From positions 1,364,001-1,428,000 of the forward strand of contig JALJCO010010476.1 of NCBI GenBank assembly GCA_023101725.1: a DNA stretch of 64,000 nt. Reading direction: 5' to 3'. This DNA is from Atherinomorus stipes (lineage: Eukaryota > Chordata > Actinopteri > Atheriniformes > Atherinidae). A program made the position numbers and the translations under genes. Positions 1 through 11,610 of the stretch are shown one piece after another. Each line of letters begins with the position of its first letter. The stretch's first letter is position 1. The notes below the pieces were generated by a model, which saw only the letters and a program-made list of their open reading frames with translations, did not search any database and had not been told where the DNA came from.

Positions 1-82
1 TAAATTACCGGCAGTCTCATCTGTATGTAACTGGTTATGACTGTGCATGTTTATAATGCTGCAAATGCCTTTCTGCCACTTT

Positions 83-480
83 TTATGCTTTTATTCTTAT
101 GTGGGAACATTGATGGCAGTAATCTGGATGAACGTAATCGTTAACAGTCCTGAGGAGACGGGAACAGCGGGCGGCGCTGTGATTCTGTACATCCACTGAT
201 TTAATGCTATTTTCTATCATCTGTACAAAAACAGCTACAGGGTTTAAAAAGTGAGACCACATAATATGCTTTTTTTTATCAGTCACAAAGTGATCGGAAC
301 ATATTGTTAGATGTTTCCATGGTTTCCAGCGTGAACTGTCAGCATTTATGGGCTTGATAGCAGCTAGCCACTTAGCATGTTGTTCGGGACTTTTTCTGTT
401 GTTTTGGGAACTGGAACAAACATATTCTCTTGTCCGTGTGATAGATATGTTTATGGCAGTCATAAACAGCGGGACTTCTC
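83..480 (-). pseudogene. THAP-domain (C2CH zinc finger) gene or transposon fragment, frameshifted
   Basis: THAP domains are DNA-binding zinc fingers of cellular factors and of P-element-type transposases. Read on the minus strand from about 480 down to 83, two reading frames together give a recognisable THAP domain. The first frame (about 480-400) carries CHKHIYHTDKRICLFQFPK, with the FxFPK motif of the domain's N-terminal part. The second carries HAKWLAAIK (the invariant Trp), SRWKPWKHLTICSDHFV (the C-x2-H zinc ligands) and LNPVAVFV in the position of the AVPTIF box. The frame changes between FQFPK and KSPEQHAKW, so no intact protein is made, and the first half of the expected N-terminal C-x2-4-C pair is not clear. 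After the domain the frame runs about 45 residues of unrecognised sequence to a stop at 83. No transposase domain is visible, although the element may continue beyond the window edge. The THAP call is fairly secure; whether it was a host gene or a transposon is not. Confidence 0.6.
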
Positions 481-1140
481 GGTATTTCCAAAGTAGAATA
501 AACGAAGATTGACGAGTAATGAAGCAGGTAATTCAGTGGCTCCCCTATGCAACGAAGCGATGTTTTCACCTCCTACCTAACAGGATGTGACGAATTTGGC
601 GAAAATTCCCGGATGTTCGTGGTGATCCATATGCCCCAAGCACAGCAAAATGTAACTACAGAGCAATCAGGAAACACTAGAAGGAAAAAAGGACAACAGA
701 GTTCCCAGAGCATCATGCTGTCAAAATGATTTTCTTTTTTATTTACATCAGGCCAAATGCATCATGTCACAACACAGAGAACTCATAACATAAAGTAAAA
801 GTAAAAATGATCCATTTAACATAATGAAAAAAGAAAGTTCAACATGAGCGAACAGTGTGCAAATGTCATTCGGCCACAGCATAGTGTCTCCTAGCTGAGT
901 CAGGCCACGGAGCCTCATCCACGTCACGGGATGTGGCTAGCATGCTGGATCCGGGCTTGGCATGCCTCCGCACCTATCTAATCATAAGCTAACGTGCTTT
1001 AGATTTTGATCACAAGGGGACTGATTTGATACCTTGGTTTAGGCTTCTGAAAAATTGACTTTGAGAATGGGATTTAGTGTTTTAGCAATTGAGAAAAACT
1101 GTAAGAGCAGTGGGGTTGGAGACAATGACCTCAGTTTTAT
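481..1140. other. No gene recognised
   Basis: Unassigned sequence between the THAP fragment and the LINE fragment. It contains short open frames only, with no motif I recognise. The section upstream of the THAP fragment (481-730) could belong to the same element but shows no clear feature. Confidence 0.4.
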
Positions 1141-1142
1141 TT

Positions 1143-1544
1143 TCATTGAAGTGTAAAAAGTTGAGAGACATCCAGCTTTTTGACATCCTCAAGAGCCACT
1201 GTGTCCAGGATCATTTGACAGGTGGAATGAAACCACAAACTAAGGCCTTCAGGATCCTGACTATTTGGGATGGCACGACCCAGAAAAAGGGAAGAAAAAT
1301 GAGCAGCAGTAGAAGGGTTAATCATGCGAACAGAACGCAAAGAAGCAGGGATGGGTGTCACAGCATCATGCACAGAAATGGCAAATAGGACAAGACAACG
1401 ATAAGAGAACACAACATCCTCAATTCTAAGGTTAGTAATATTTAAACCATGAGACAGAACCAAATCTAGTGAATGACCAAGAACATGCGTGGGGCCAGAC
1501 ACATGTTGCGTTAAGGCAAAATCGCCCAAGAGGGAGGGAGGCAT
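1143..1544 (-). pseudogene. L2/Maui-like LINE endonuclease fragment (dead)
   Basis: A minus-strand open frame of 133 residues matches the C-terminal part of the apurinic-type endonuclease of fish L2/CR1-group retrotransposons and the linker that follows it. The diagnostic stretch is HVSGPTHVLGHSLDLVLSHG, followed by NITNLRIEDVVF and CLVLF. In active enzymes the segment before CLVLF reads SDH, carrying the catalytic Asp and His; here it reads SYR (codons TCT TAT CGT), so both catalytic residues are lost and nicking activity is not expected. The downstream part (FHSTCQMILDTVA) resembles the spacer before the reverse transcriptase, but no RT domain follows. It is a truncated internal piece with no 3' tail. 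The clade assignment (L2/Maui rather than another CR1-group family) is from memory of the motif. Confidence 0.75.
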
Positions 1545-1775
1545 CGGCCCTCAGCTGTAGGCCTAACTGGTCCAGCCCACAATCATTCATGTGGGACTAA
1601 TGGGCCCACCTACCAGTTTTGTACCAGTAGGTATTATGACTTATGCCACTGACTACAAAAGCTACCATATTTAAAAAGAAAAAGAAAAAAAAAAGGCCCG
1701 TACCGGCCCCAAATTGTCATCGGCCCACCAGGAAAGTGCCCGGTATGCCCGATGGCCAGTCCAGCACTGTTGTTG
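1545..1775. repeat. Dispersed teleost repeat ending in TGGCCAGTCCAGCACTG
   Basis: Directly abuts the LINE fragment. The right part (about 1694-1770), with GGCCCGTACCGGCCCC and CCGATGGCCAGTCCAGCACTG, is a motif I recognise as recurring widely in fish genomes, probably the end of a non-autonomous DNA transposon. A CAG-type terminus would fit hAT. An A-rich tract lies at 1671-1694. I could not identify a matching terminal inverted repeat on the left, so the boundaries are approximate. Confidence 0.4.
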
Positions 1776-2900
1776 AGCCAGTTCATTCACTAGCCTGACA
1801 CACTCACACAGTCTTACTTCTAAAATTAAAACCCTAGACTAATCCAGTAGGTGTTTCGTGTATGGTGCCGCCATTGCTTAGGGTACTAGTCCTACAGTAA
1901 TTACCTCACATCTGCCAACATGGAAAGCAGCATCAATATCTGGACTTACAACGTTGGACAGTCATCTAAGGTAATGATAATCTGCAGGTGTGTTATCCGG
2001 AGATCTCAAAGTTATTCTGACATATTATCTTTACATTAATGCATTAATGTAAGCTATTATTCATCTCCAGAAACTAATTTTAAAGACAAGCCAGACTGAA
2101 ATATAAAATGCAAATCTCGTTATAACAAATCAAAGTTGGTAAAGAAATACTTTTAAACTCTTGCAAAGGTAGTTATTTTTCCATCTTGCCATATATTTGG
2201 CTTTTGGTAGATCACATAGCCTGCATGGGTCCTGCAGACAATTGGACGATTTGATTAATCTAGGTGTGCATGACCTCAGTAATCACGAGGACAATGGCCA
2301 GACACACCTGGATGAATCAGTTTGTCCTGTAATGAAAGACAGGAGACAAAGGAGCTGGCTTAAGTTCAGGAAGTAGTAGAGTTATGCATGTAGCCCATTC
2401 CTCCCCGGTACGAAGATCAGTGGAGTGAGCAGCAGCACTGTCCATTTTTGACACAGACAGCAGCAATCTTCATGTAATAAATGTCTGTGATCTTCTCATT
2501 CACTTATATCACAATTAAAGTTTTCTACTGCTGTTCCCATACCCAAGGAATTCACAAGTCCTTCCAGATTTACAAGTCCTATTCTCATCTGTTCTAATTG
2601 CACATGTACAGAAATGAACCCAAAGCAATGGCGGACGGTCTACGTGCAGCATTTGCCCGGATTAGTCTACAGCTGTTGTCTTCTCCCTCTTCTTCCCCTG
2701 CCTTTTCCCCCACTGTTCCCCCTACTCATCTCTGATTTTTCCTTTCACCGGTCATATGTCGGCGATACAGTTCAACACTGACCCCGCGTTTTCCAGTGGT
2801 AGTCCTCAGTCTCCTGCATCGACTGATGGACCCACAAGACCTCCAAAAAGGCACCAAATTACACATATAAGTGATGCAAAAGATGGATGAAACTGTCTGT
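1776..2900. other. Unassigned sequence, no gene recognised
   Basis: Mostly AT-rich. A short ATG-led frame at 1920 (17 codons) runs into a GTAATG that could pass for a splice donor, but nothing else supports an exon. The stretch 2620-2830 is richer in CpG and pyrimidines and may be part of a decayed repeat. Confidence 0.35.
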
Positions 2901-2924
2901 GACTATGTTTACACTGCAGGCAAA

Positions 2925-3340
2925 AGTGACACAATAGTGACATGAAACCGATTTGGTCACGATTTGGATGTTTGTTTACATTACAGGTTAAATTCGACCT
3001 TTTTCAGACTCCAATGTAAACACTCGCAGACCCCAAAGTGGCCCCAATCTGACTGGCTTGCACAGTTTGAGTAAGTTCGTAATGACGTGACTTTGGTGAC
3101 TCCTCAGCAGGTGGTGGCAGTAATGCACCATTTCAAGTATTTGCCAACCAACCGCCAGTTGGCTGTGGTCATGGTCTGCCATGACCGTCATGGCAGCCCG
3201 CTGCTGCTGTGTCGGTGTAAAGGAAACACTTAACCGATCCCTGATCAGAATGTAACAGCCGATTCTGATCGAATCTGAAACCACGTCATCTGGCCCGATT
3301 TCCGATCACCTGATCGGATCAGGACATCCCTATCCATAAC
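2925..3340. repeat. Decayed DNA-transposon remnant (CCGATCACCTGATCGGATC end)
   Basis: The right end, about 3285-3340, contains GATTTCCGATCACCTGATCG followed by GATCAGGACATCCC. I recognise this as the terminal region of a repeat family common in fish, where it usually reads as GGGATGTCC followed by GATCGG repeats on the other strand. The 2925-3060 section is probably part of the same or another remnant. No transposase is visible and the left boundary is uncertain. Confidence 0.4.
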
Positions 3341-5801
3341 TATCGCTTATAGTGTTTGAATTTACCACAACCATCTTCTTCCTGTATCAAAACTGTCGGA
3401 GATGCTTGATGTAGCGTCATTTGACGTCACGTCCGCAGGGCAGCGCGGGAAATTCGGCCACCGAATTGCAGCGCATTTTGCAGCACACAGCCTGTTCAAG
3501 TCAACGGAGAGAGACGTGGGTGGGCTCGTTCTTTTTGGTATTTAGCGCTTCATCACCCATTAGCATTAAAAAAAATGGACATGCATGTTTGTTTTTTCTT
3601 TTTTTTTTCCTGCCTCTAGTCCCTTTAAAAATAAATTTGTGCTTTGCCTTTGGATGTTCTGATTTACAGAGATGGGGTTTAATTTTATAGGCCAACCACT
3701 GACCCTGAACACCGAGCTACATGCTGGCCCCTGACATCGAATGCGATTACTGGAAACCATATGTAACCCTGATTAAAAAAAGAACAGGTTAACATGCAAC
3801 TAGCTTGACAAAGGAAGAAAGAGTTCATTTTGTTTGCTCTGTTCGTTGAATTTAGAAAGTCCCAACAGTATTTGAATGCAGCATCTTGCGGTCTTGCATC
3901 AGCTAACCAAGCACAGTGAAAAAAAAACAAAACATCATTCAACAGCCAATAAGATGTCCAATTCGCTCGATAGTGGAGGGAACTTAGCGAGACATTCGAG
4001 GTTTTACTTCCTTTTTGCTTCTGACGCCGCAGCAAAGAGCACGCACATTGAGAACAAGATATAGAGGTATGGTTTCATGACAAAACAGTATAGATTTTAA
4101 GCTAGCTAAACTAGCAGTGTCAGAAGTTTATTCTGTTTTTGATTTAATCCAGGAGGAATTGGTGTCCGGATGATAGAAAATATAGTTCAAACTGCAGCGC
4201 GTTCCCACTCTGTGAGGGCGCAGTGTCAGACCAGGCCTTGGCGTCACTTGGCAGTGGAACATGTGTAACTCGGTGAGATATTGTTGGCTGTTGGCATGTT
4301 GGTTATAACTGCTGTTGTTAATTGAAATGTGGGGAGACTTTTACATTTGGTCTTCATTTTATGTTTAAACTGTTTATTTTGAACTATTAAACCCTGTGTG
4401 TACATTGTATTTTATTTCAATTTGTTTACTGATATCACTTTTATTTAAGGGTTAATGCAGATTGAAAGGTACATGTTTTGTGTGTTTAGTACAAGTCAGA
4501 GTAGGATGCTATATTTTATTCTGCTGAAGAAAAGAATTTATAAATGTGGGAAGGTAAAAGGAAGCAGATGTCACAAATTTTATTATGAAGTAATTGCTAA
4601 GCGGTATTTTTGTGCTGATAAAATGAACAATTGCTGCTAGACTTTTGTTAAAATTGTTGGTGTTCATAAATTGGGTAAAATAAGTTCATACAGGAAATAC
4701 AGAATGCATAAACAATGTTCATAGTAAATGAGTCACACTGACATTAAAATGAAAGATTTTCCTTAATTCATTGCTGAATGCTAATGCTGTTTAATGCAAA
4801 TTTTTTATTTTTATTAAAATGTGCTAAGTTTATCCTATACGGATAAAAGCAATTCTACAGAAACTTGATTTTAGGATTTTGAAGTAGACTGCAAGAGTAA
4901 TCTTAACACAAGTAATTTCCTGCAGCAGTATTTTAATGGATGATAAAATCTGGATAAATGTTGTACAACAATAGTCTGAAAGAAATACAAATTGAGTGTG
5001 GTCCTAGAAAGAAAATCAGGACAAAGATGGTAAACCTGTTTCTTAATACAGGTCAGGTTTTTATTTGGGATGAAAAATTCCTGTGGACGATCCTGAAGAC
5101 TTCCAGCAGATTCCAGTAGATGGCGAGCCACCCAACTTGAGTCCAAGGACCAGGATCTACACTTCTCTGGAAAAACAGAACTGTCTGTTGTGGTAGGATT
5201 GTGCCCATCACCTGAGGTGGCACCAACTCCATCACACGATAGAAAGAGTGCACTCCAACGAGCCTTTAGATTGCGCAGATTCTTGACTTTTGACTAAAAC
5301 GGATCAGAATCACTCTGACTTTGGACAGTTTGACCTTGACTTTAAAAGCGCTTGAACTGAGAAAAAAACTCAACAAAATAACTTTTTATTTTATTTCTTT
5401 AAAGGGCCCATTTTTTATTTTCCATGTAAATGTTTCTTGGAAGTTCATAAAAAATATTCTGTTACCAACTAAAACTTAAAATTGCAGTTAACAGAAACTG
5501 GTGGTGTGGTTGTGTTATTGCACTCAAATCCTTGCTCCTTAGGACCTAGAAAGTATATATCCAGCCCAGGGGTTACACATAGGAGCGCTCTCAGCTGTGT
5601 ATCAAGCACTTTGCTGGTGGTAAGTTTCCACAGATTCTGTTTCACACGCTTTCCATCTATAGTTTTGGTGAACTGGCCAAACTTTGAATTCATCTATGAA
5701 AAGTAAGACAATACATTCCTAAAATGCAGCAAACCACAGTGGTTTGACGTTATTGCAACTCAACGCTTCATGTTCATGTTACTGATGTTAATATAAATAA
5801 A
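3341..5801. other. Unassigned sequence, no gene recognised
   Basis: CpG-containing patches at 3420-3480 and 3960-4060 look like old repeat ends rather than genes. The rest is AT-rich, with open frames under 120 codons and no recognisable domain or paired splice sites. Confidence 0.35.
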
Positions 5802-5812
5802 CAAGCTGGACA

Positions 5813-6008
5813 GGGTGGTGTTTAGCTCAACTGGTTGAGCAGCAGCCCCATGTACAGAGGCTACAGTTCCTCAGTGCAGCTGGCCCAGGTTCCATTCCTG
5901 ACCTGGACCCTTTTCTGCATGTCTTCCCCCCTCTCTCTGATCCCCTTTCCTGTCAGTCTATTGTCAAATAAAGGCCACTAGAGCCACAAAAATCCTTCAA
6001 AAAATAAT
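5813..6008 (+). mobile_element. tRNA-derived SINE with flanking target duplication
   Basis: The head carries pol III promoter boxes: an A box at about 5824-5841 (TAGCTCAACTGGTTGAGC) and a B box at about 5889-5899 (GGTTCCATTCC), with tRNA-like spacing. The body has the CTGCATGTCTTCCCCCCTCT and CAAATAAAGGCC segments common to a widespread teleost SINE. Imperfect 11-bp direct repeats flank it, 5802-5812 (CAAGCTGGACA) and 6009-6019 (CAAGACGGACA), 9 of 11 identical, as expected from LINE-driven insertion. It is not a functional tRNA gene: the cloverleaf does not continue past the B box. Confidence 0.85.
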
Positions 6009-6019
6009 CAAGACGGACA

Positions 6020-8200
6020 TCGAACTACACCTTATTTTGTTTCCCTCAGGTAAAAATGCAACAACCTGTTATTTCCAGCCTATGCCCCGTCCATCGTTGT
6101 GTTTGTCTGCACATCAGTGAAAAGAAGACAAAGGATGACCTTGGTACGTTTGCAAGACGACTAGACAACCAGTGAACGAGTTTTTAGCTCTCAGTGTTAA
6201 TGAAATAAGTCACACACCTTTATTTCCCTTTCTGGTGTCAATAAACTTAACAATCATGAGCAGTGTGTTCGCTCTGTTGTTGTAAGATTAACTCATAAAT
6301 AAAAGGTGGAGAAGTTCCTAATGTTTACATGGTGTTCACGTTATCTGGGTCTGCTGTTTCCATCTCTGACATGAAGAGGAAAAATTTTGTTTGGGAAACT
6401 TTCCACAGCTGAAGGTCTGATACCATCCTGTACCAGATCTTTTGGCGCTTTTAACCACTTGTAAGCTTTTGTAGATTGGAGGTAGTTGGAATGTCATGGT
6501 AGCTAATTTGTTAGCAATATCTGCATCTGTTGGCTGGTTCTCGGGTTTGTAAACAAGGATTTTGAAAATCATAAGGCTCTTGGGCACCAACAAGTGCTGT
6601 CTTGCCTCTCCACATAAAAGCTGAACTGATTTGGATCATGTAAAGTCTGTCAATAAGATCCTTGATGAGAAGCAGTGAACACGCAGCAGGAGCAGCTAGC
6701 TTTTAGCCACCCGACCAAACATCACAACACCAGCTTCTGTCCCCACGCGCACAAACAACATATGCCGCCCGGAGATGAGGCCAGATACATATCCAATATG
6801 GCTGTATACAGTAGACTGTGGGTGCATTTGAAAAGATCAGATACAGATTGACTTTGTACTACCTCCTGATGTGGCCCAAATCTTATGTCAAAAGATCAGA
6901 TTTGAAGCAGTTTGGAGTGTTTACACTGGCAAGAAAATATCCAATCTGTGCCACCTTTAAAGGCAGCGTAAACGGGACCTATCTGTCTGTGAATTTATCT
7001 TTTGTCTTGAGCATAAATCGACCTTTATGGTACAGTCCAGTCGTCCTCGGAACTCAGTGTTTGCCGGAAATGATGAAGCGATCTCAGAATTCCAAGCTGT
7101 AAACTTATAATGCAGAGGACCCAGAGACTCTAGATTTAAAAATAGCAGCACTGATCTTTATAATATATTTTCTGTCTATTAAGTTTCTAATGTAAACAGC
7201 ACCGAGTTGTTGTTATTGGTAATCATGCTCTTTCAACGGTCCTGTTCTTGAAAACCTTTCATGAACTACCTGCTGGCTAATATATCAACTTATTTATTAA
7301 ACACTTACACTAAAATTCTCTAGTGTTGTCATGGTGACGTTCACACAATTTCATTGTGATTTTTCTAGCTTGTACGCAGTTGCAGTTGATCACATATTGC
7401 TATTTTGGAGACATCTTTTTTCTGAGTTGGTGCAGCTGGAACAGTAATACCAGGCAGTTACATCACCACTTCAGCCGCATTCCGAGACAACTGGAATGTC
7501 CTCAGTATTGAAGAAGCTTAGATGTTTGTGAGGTGTTTTGCTGCACAGCTTCATAACTGTCATCCTCAGCTCTCTTAAAGGAGTGATGACATAGCAGTGA
7601 AAACTAGTTTATGTAGTTGACATTACTGCATATGTAAATACTCCAAAGAAAAAAACAGCACTTTTTACAGCAGGGGATCGGCACGCTGAACCTCCCTACC
7701 CGAGTAGAAGAGTTGGGTCCGGTAATAATATGCAGCTTTACCCGGAGACGAAGTTGACTTCATTTTGATTGGCTACACCTTACACTCGGCCTGCTGGATG
7801 TCCTCCGGTGGCCCCATGACGGACTCCGCTCCACACCCACCAGCCCACTCGATGCTCTCAGCACCAGTACCTGCCACACCGCTTCTCAATCACACCCCTG
7901 TCTAGGGGTAGGGTCGCAATCTCATATAGCCCGCTACCACTCCCAGGCTCTCACATAGGCTACAGTCTGATCACTCCGTGATATTACGATACAAATACAG
8001 ATATTATGACCATTTGTGTAATCACAGCCCTACGTTATACATGCTTCACTGTAATTCACTCGCTCAGTCGGCTACTGAGCTCAGACCGTCACCAGCAGAG
8101 ACAACCATGTCGCTGCTAATCAGTGTGTTTGCAGCAGCAGAGCGTTACAATTCATTGTGGTGGTGGTGATGTTGTGAATGTACAGCAGGCTGTAGCCAAT
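6020..8200. other. Unassigned sequence with probable old repeat remnants
   Basis: No gene recognised. A stretch at 6830-6960 with repeated AAAAGATCAGAT motifs and 'fluctuating' coding potential resembles old DNA-transposon subterminal sequence. The section 7660-7980 is CpG-rich compared with its surroundings and also looks repeat-derived. An 85-codon minus-strand frame at 6336-6593 has no motif I can name. Confidence 0.35.
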
Positions 8201-8408
8201 GATATTTAGCGCAATTCATTATTTATGGGAAACGCTGCAAGGGCTACAGGCTAACAGCTCAGCTCCAAGCACCACGATCGCAGCACAGAAGTGAGTGTAA
8301 TGCGGAAGGCTGGAGCCAGGTCACACCAACCAATAGAAACATGTCTTTCATCCACCAGCGTAGGCCCCGCCCAACCACTGCACTTGACTGTGCAAGCAAA
8401 ACTTTAGG

Positions 8409-8541
8409 ATTTGCAAGCACAAAAGACAGATTTGCAACCAAAAGTTTTTAACTTGAAAGCAAAGAAGACTGATTTGCAAACATTTTTTTAAACTTTCAAT
8501 CAAAAAGGACAAATTTATAAGCAAAATAGTTATTTTTTTAG
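8409..8541. repeat. Degenerate short tandem repeat, unit about 40-48 bp
   Basis: Three diverged units can be laid out at about 8409-8451, 8452-8491 and 8493-8541. Each has a GATTTGCAA- or ACAAATTTA-like core, an A-rich AAAGCAAAGAAG-like head and a run of T near its end. The units are imperfect and the array is short. It sits within a larger region that resembles decayed transposon DNA. Confidence 0.4.
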
Positions 8542-11130
8542 TTCAAACATTATTTTTGATTAAAGTTGAAGAAATATGCTGTTTCATATTTTTATTTTTC
8601 AATTGCAACTTGTTTTGTTTTGATCTCAAAAAAGTCTATTTTGATTGCCACTTACTTTTTTTGCTCTCAAATCTCTTTTTTGGTTTCAAATCTATTTTAT
8701 TTGATGAAATGATCAAGAAACTACTGTAAATACTCTCCATAACTGTGCCCATTTTAGTATTTTCCAGGAGTGACGACACACATGACACGGCAAGATGGTG
8801 ACGGTGGGACACGCCCAACTGGCTTCACTTTTCTCTATTCAGCCGTAACTGGATACTACGTCCATCCCTATTAATGGTCTATGCTTTAAATACAATCGCA
8901 TCCCTTTTAAACACATAATTTGCAACTGATTTGGAAAAAGAAAAAGACAAAAGATTTTTTCTAAATTCAATCAATTATCTGCTTGAAGAACTTATTGTTT
9001 TGAGTTTTTCTACCACTGATATGCTCAATAATCTGTTACTCTTTAAGTTTCCAACTATATCATTTTGTCCTCCACAATTCAGTTCATGCTGCTGCCACCA
9101 TTTTTCAGATATTTCCTGAAATTCATACCTCACAAGCATTAAGCATGGGTACATAGGAAGAACATGCACAGAAATGTTCCAAATAAGTGTACACAGGCTT
9201 ATTTTTTTTTCTTGTTGATCAGACCGTGGAAAGGTTAACCTTCATGATTGGATTGAAAGTTCATTCCTATTGAGGCCAGTTGGAAAAACTGAGGTGTTTA
9301 CATGATGTATTTTGTATCAAAAGTGTTCCATGTAAACACAACTAATGCCCCCCTGTTTCTTGCCCCTTCTTTGCCTGGGCAGCACTTACATGGGGTGGCA
9401 AAGTTTGAGACTGGACTCAAGAGAAGGATGACCCTGGATAAGACACAAACCATAGTCTCCTTTGTGAAAGTCCTGTGTAGACTGGAGATGGAGACTGAAA
9501 TTGTATGGTGAATAACAAACAGCAGGCCTTACATATCACTGTCTAAATAATCAAGTCAGTGTTTGCAAAGTCATAATAATGATAGAGAAAAACAGAAGAA
9601 GCGGAAGAACACTTTGAAATGTGTTGTGGATTTCCTGTCAGAGAAACGTACTGCCTGTCCACAATATGTAAAAAAAAATAACTGTTTCATACATTTTTTT
9701 TTACAACATATTCATATACAGTAGTACTACAGGCTATTATAGGTAGAAATATGTTTATTAACATAGTACATTGTGATCGAGGGCACTCACTGCTCCCTCC
9801 TCCTTGGTTGTGATATTTCTTTAAAGCTGCAATTATCAGAAGATTAACAAGTTCATGCTGCTACTACAGGATGCTGTGAAAATGATTTTGGTTCCAGCAA
9901 CATTTGGCAGCTTGCCATAGCTGAAGGTGACAGGAATCTTGCCGATCTTGCACGACATTGAAGGGGAATGGAAAAAGCTGGTTGGGTGGTCCTTATGAAA
10001 CTGAAAGTCATTGCTGTTTGGGCTTCCACCCTGCCCTCCCTGCCCCAGTCCGCTGGATCAGCTTTACTCAGCAGATTCCTCTCCTGTGGGAAACAGAGGA
10101 GGCAGCAGGCGGCTGAAAGCTGTCTAACCTAACACATGGCTAGAGCCTCCACTGTCCTCATGCTAATTATTGATCAGATGATTAAGGCAGATGAAGAGAT
10201 TTTTTTAAAGTGAGAGCTGTGATTGTGCATCTCCGAATTGTCTGCAGAGACCTGCCAAAAGATCAATACTTTCAATCAAGCCTGAGAGCTCTTCTGTCAG
10301 TCATGATGAGTAAGGTGATTACAATTGAGTCTAAAGACAATGAAGAACTTCATGGGGCTTCCTCTGGCACACTTGGACTCCTTGCTGGGACTCTAATGAA
10401 GTCAGATCTGCTAAACAGGCCTTTTAAACCACTTCAGCTTAGATCCTGAGAGGCTCCAATGCTGCCAAACCCAACAGCTGTCAACAGTCAACTGTATACA
10501 GTGTGAAAATGTTACCACAGAAAGCAGCAAGGATGAAATCACCACTGAAATCATACATAGAGTTACTAACCTTAATCCACTGACTTGGGTACTTAGTTGT
10601 TTTTTTGTTTTTTTGTTTGTTTTTGTTTTTGTTTTGTTTGTTTTTTTGTTTTTTGTCATATGCATGGATTGGATCTGCTTTATTTTGTCATTCCAATTTT
10701 TCATGGCAGTGTCAGTTGATTTATATTTTTACTGTTTCTGATTTGTGATTTAGCCTGTGTGTTTTCAAAGATAACACCATGTTGTGGCCCAAACAAATGC
10801 AAACAATTAGGTTTTAACTGTGTGAGTCTCTGTTTATGGGTTGCATTTAAAAAGTAATCACCCAGAAATCATAATTTTTCATGTTAAAAACGTGTGTGTT
10901 GGTATAGGATTAAAATTTACCAGTAACTCCGGATTGTGAAAGTGGCTTCATTTTTTCATGTGAGCTCCTTGTTCACACCAGAATTGGCTGCATTCCACAG
11001 AACAAGATTTTGGTCCTCCTTCTAGACCGACATCAGACTAGAAAGCTATTCAGATCAGCCTGTCTCTCTTCCATCACCCAAAATCAGCTGATTATCTGCC
11101 GCAGCGCAGCAATTAATGACGAGCTTTGTC
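8542..11130. other. Unassigned AT-rich sequence, no gene recognised
   Basis: No domain, splice pair or transposon end recognised. T-rich low-complexity sequence occurs at about 10598-10656 (runs of T interrupted by single G). Confidence 0.35.
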
Positions 11131-11164
11131 AAAAAAAAAAGGGGGGGGGGGGGGGGGGGGGGGG
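11131..11164 (+). repeat. A10-G24 homopolymer tract
   Basis: Ten A residues (11131-11140) are followed directly by 24 consecutive G residues (11141-11164). A pure G24 run is rare in assembled genomes and can form G-quadruplexes. Its stated length may be inaccurate, because homopolymers of this size are error-prone in most sequencing methods. Confidence 0.9.
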
Positions 11165-11610
11165 CAATAAAAATGTGCTTAGCTGCTCTGTGGTTGGTCA
11201 CCAAAGTCAAGGAGGTAGTAATTTCAGTGTATCTGCAATAGTGGACCAAACTACCAGGGAAAGTTGTATTATATTTATATTCAATGGTAATGTCCCTGCA
11301 ACTCTCCCTGCAGCTCTTCACGTCCATGCTGAACATTTTGCACCTGGATGTTTTATGAATTTGAAACAATACCAGGTGAAGTTGGCCTAAATCCTGCACT
11401 TGAAAAAAAAGGGGACAATTCCAATCAATGATCAGGAACTCACCTGCAGTGCAGTCAGTAAGTGCTGCTGCTTATGTTACTTATTATCTTTTTGAGACCA
11501 GGAAATGATAGTGAATGAATGTGACAAACCGCTAATGTAGCCAAATAAGCTACAGACTTGTTGTTGTTGGAGTAAATTCATATCTGATGTCTGCTCATTA
11601 TGTTCATTAA

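Noticed and set aside
1920..1976. ATG with good context, 17 codons, then GTAATG donor (MESSINIWTYNVGQSSK)
   Set aside because: Single weak donor with no promoter-like composition and no recognisable product; too short to support.
5813..5900. Possible tRNA gene
   Set aside because: A and B boxes are present, but the sequence continues as a SINE body with flanking target duplication and no complete cloverleaf.
11010..11399. Opposed 126- and 114-codon frames with poly-Gly or poly-Pro
   Set aside because: Both cross the G24 tract; no domain or codon signal apart from the homopolymer.
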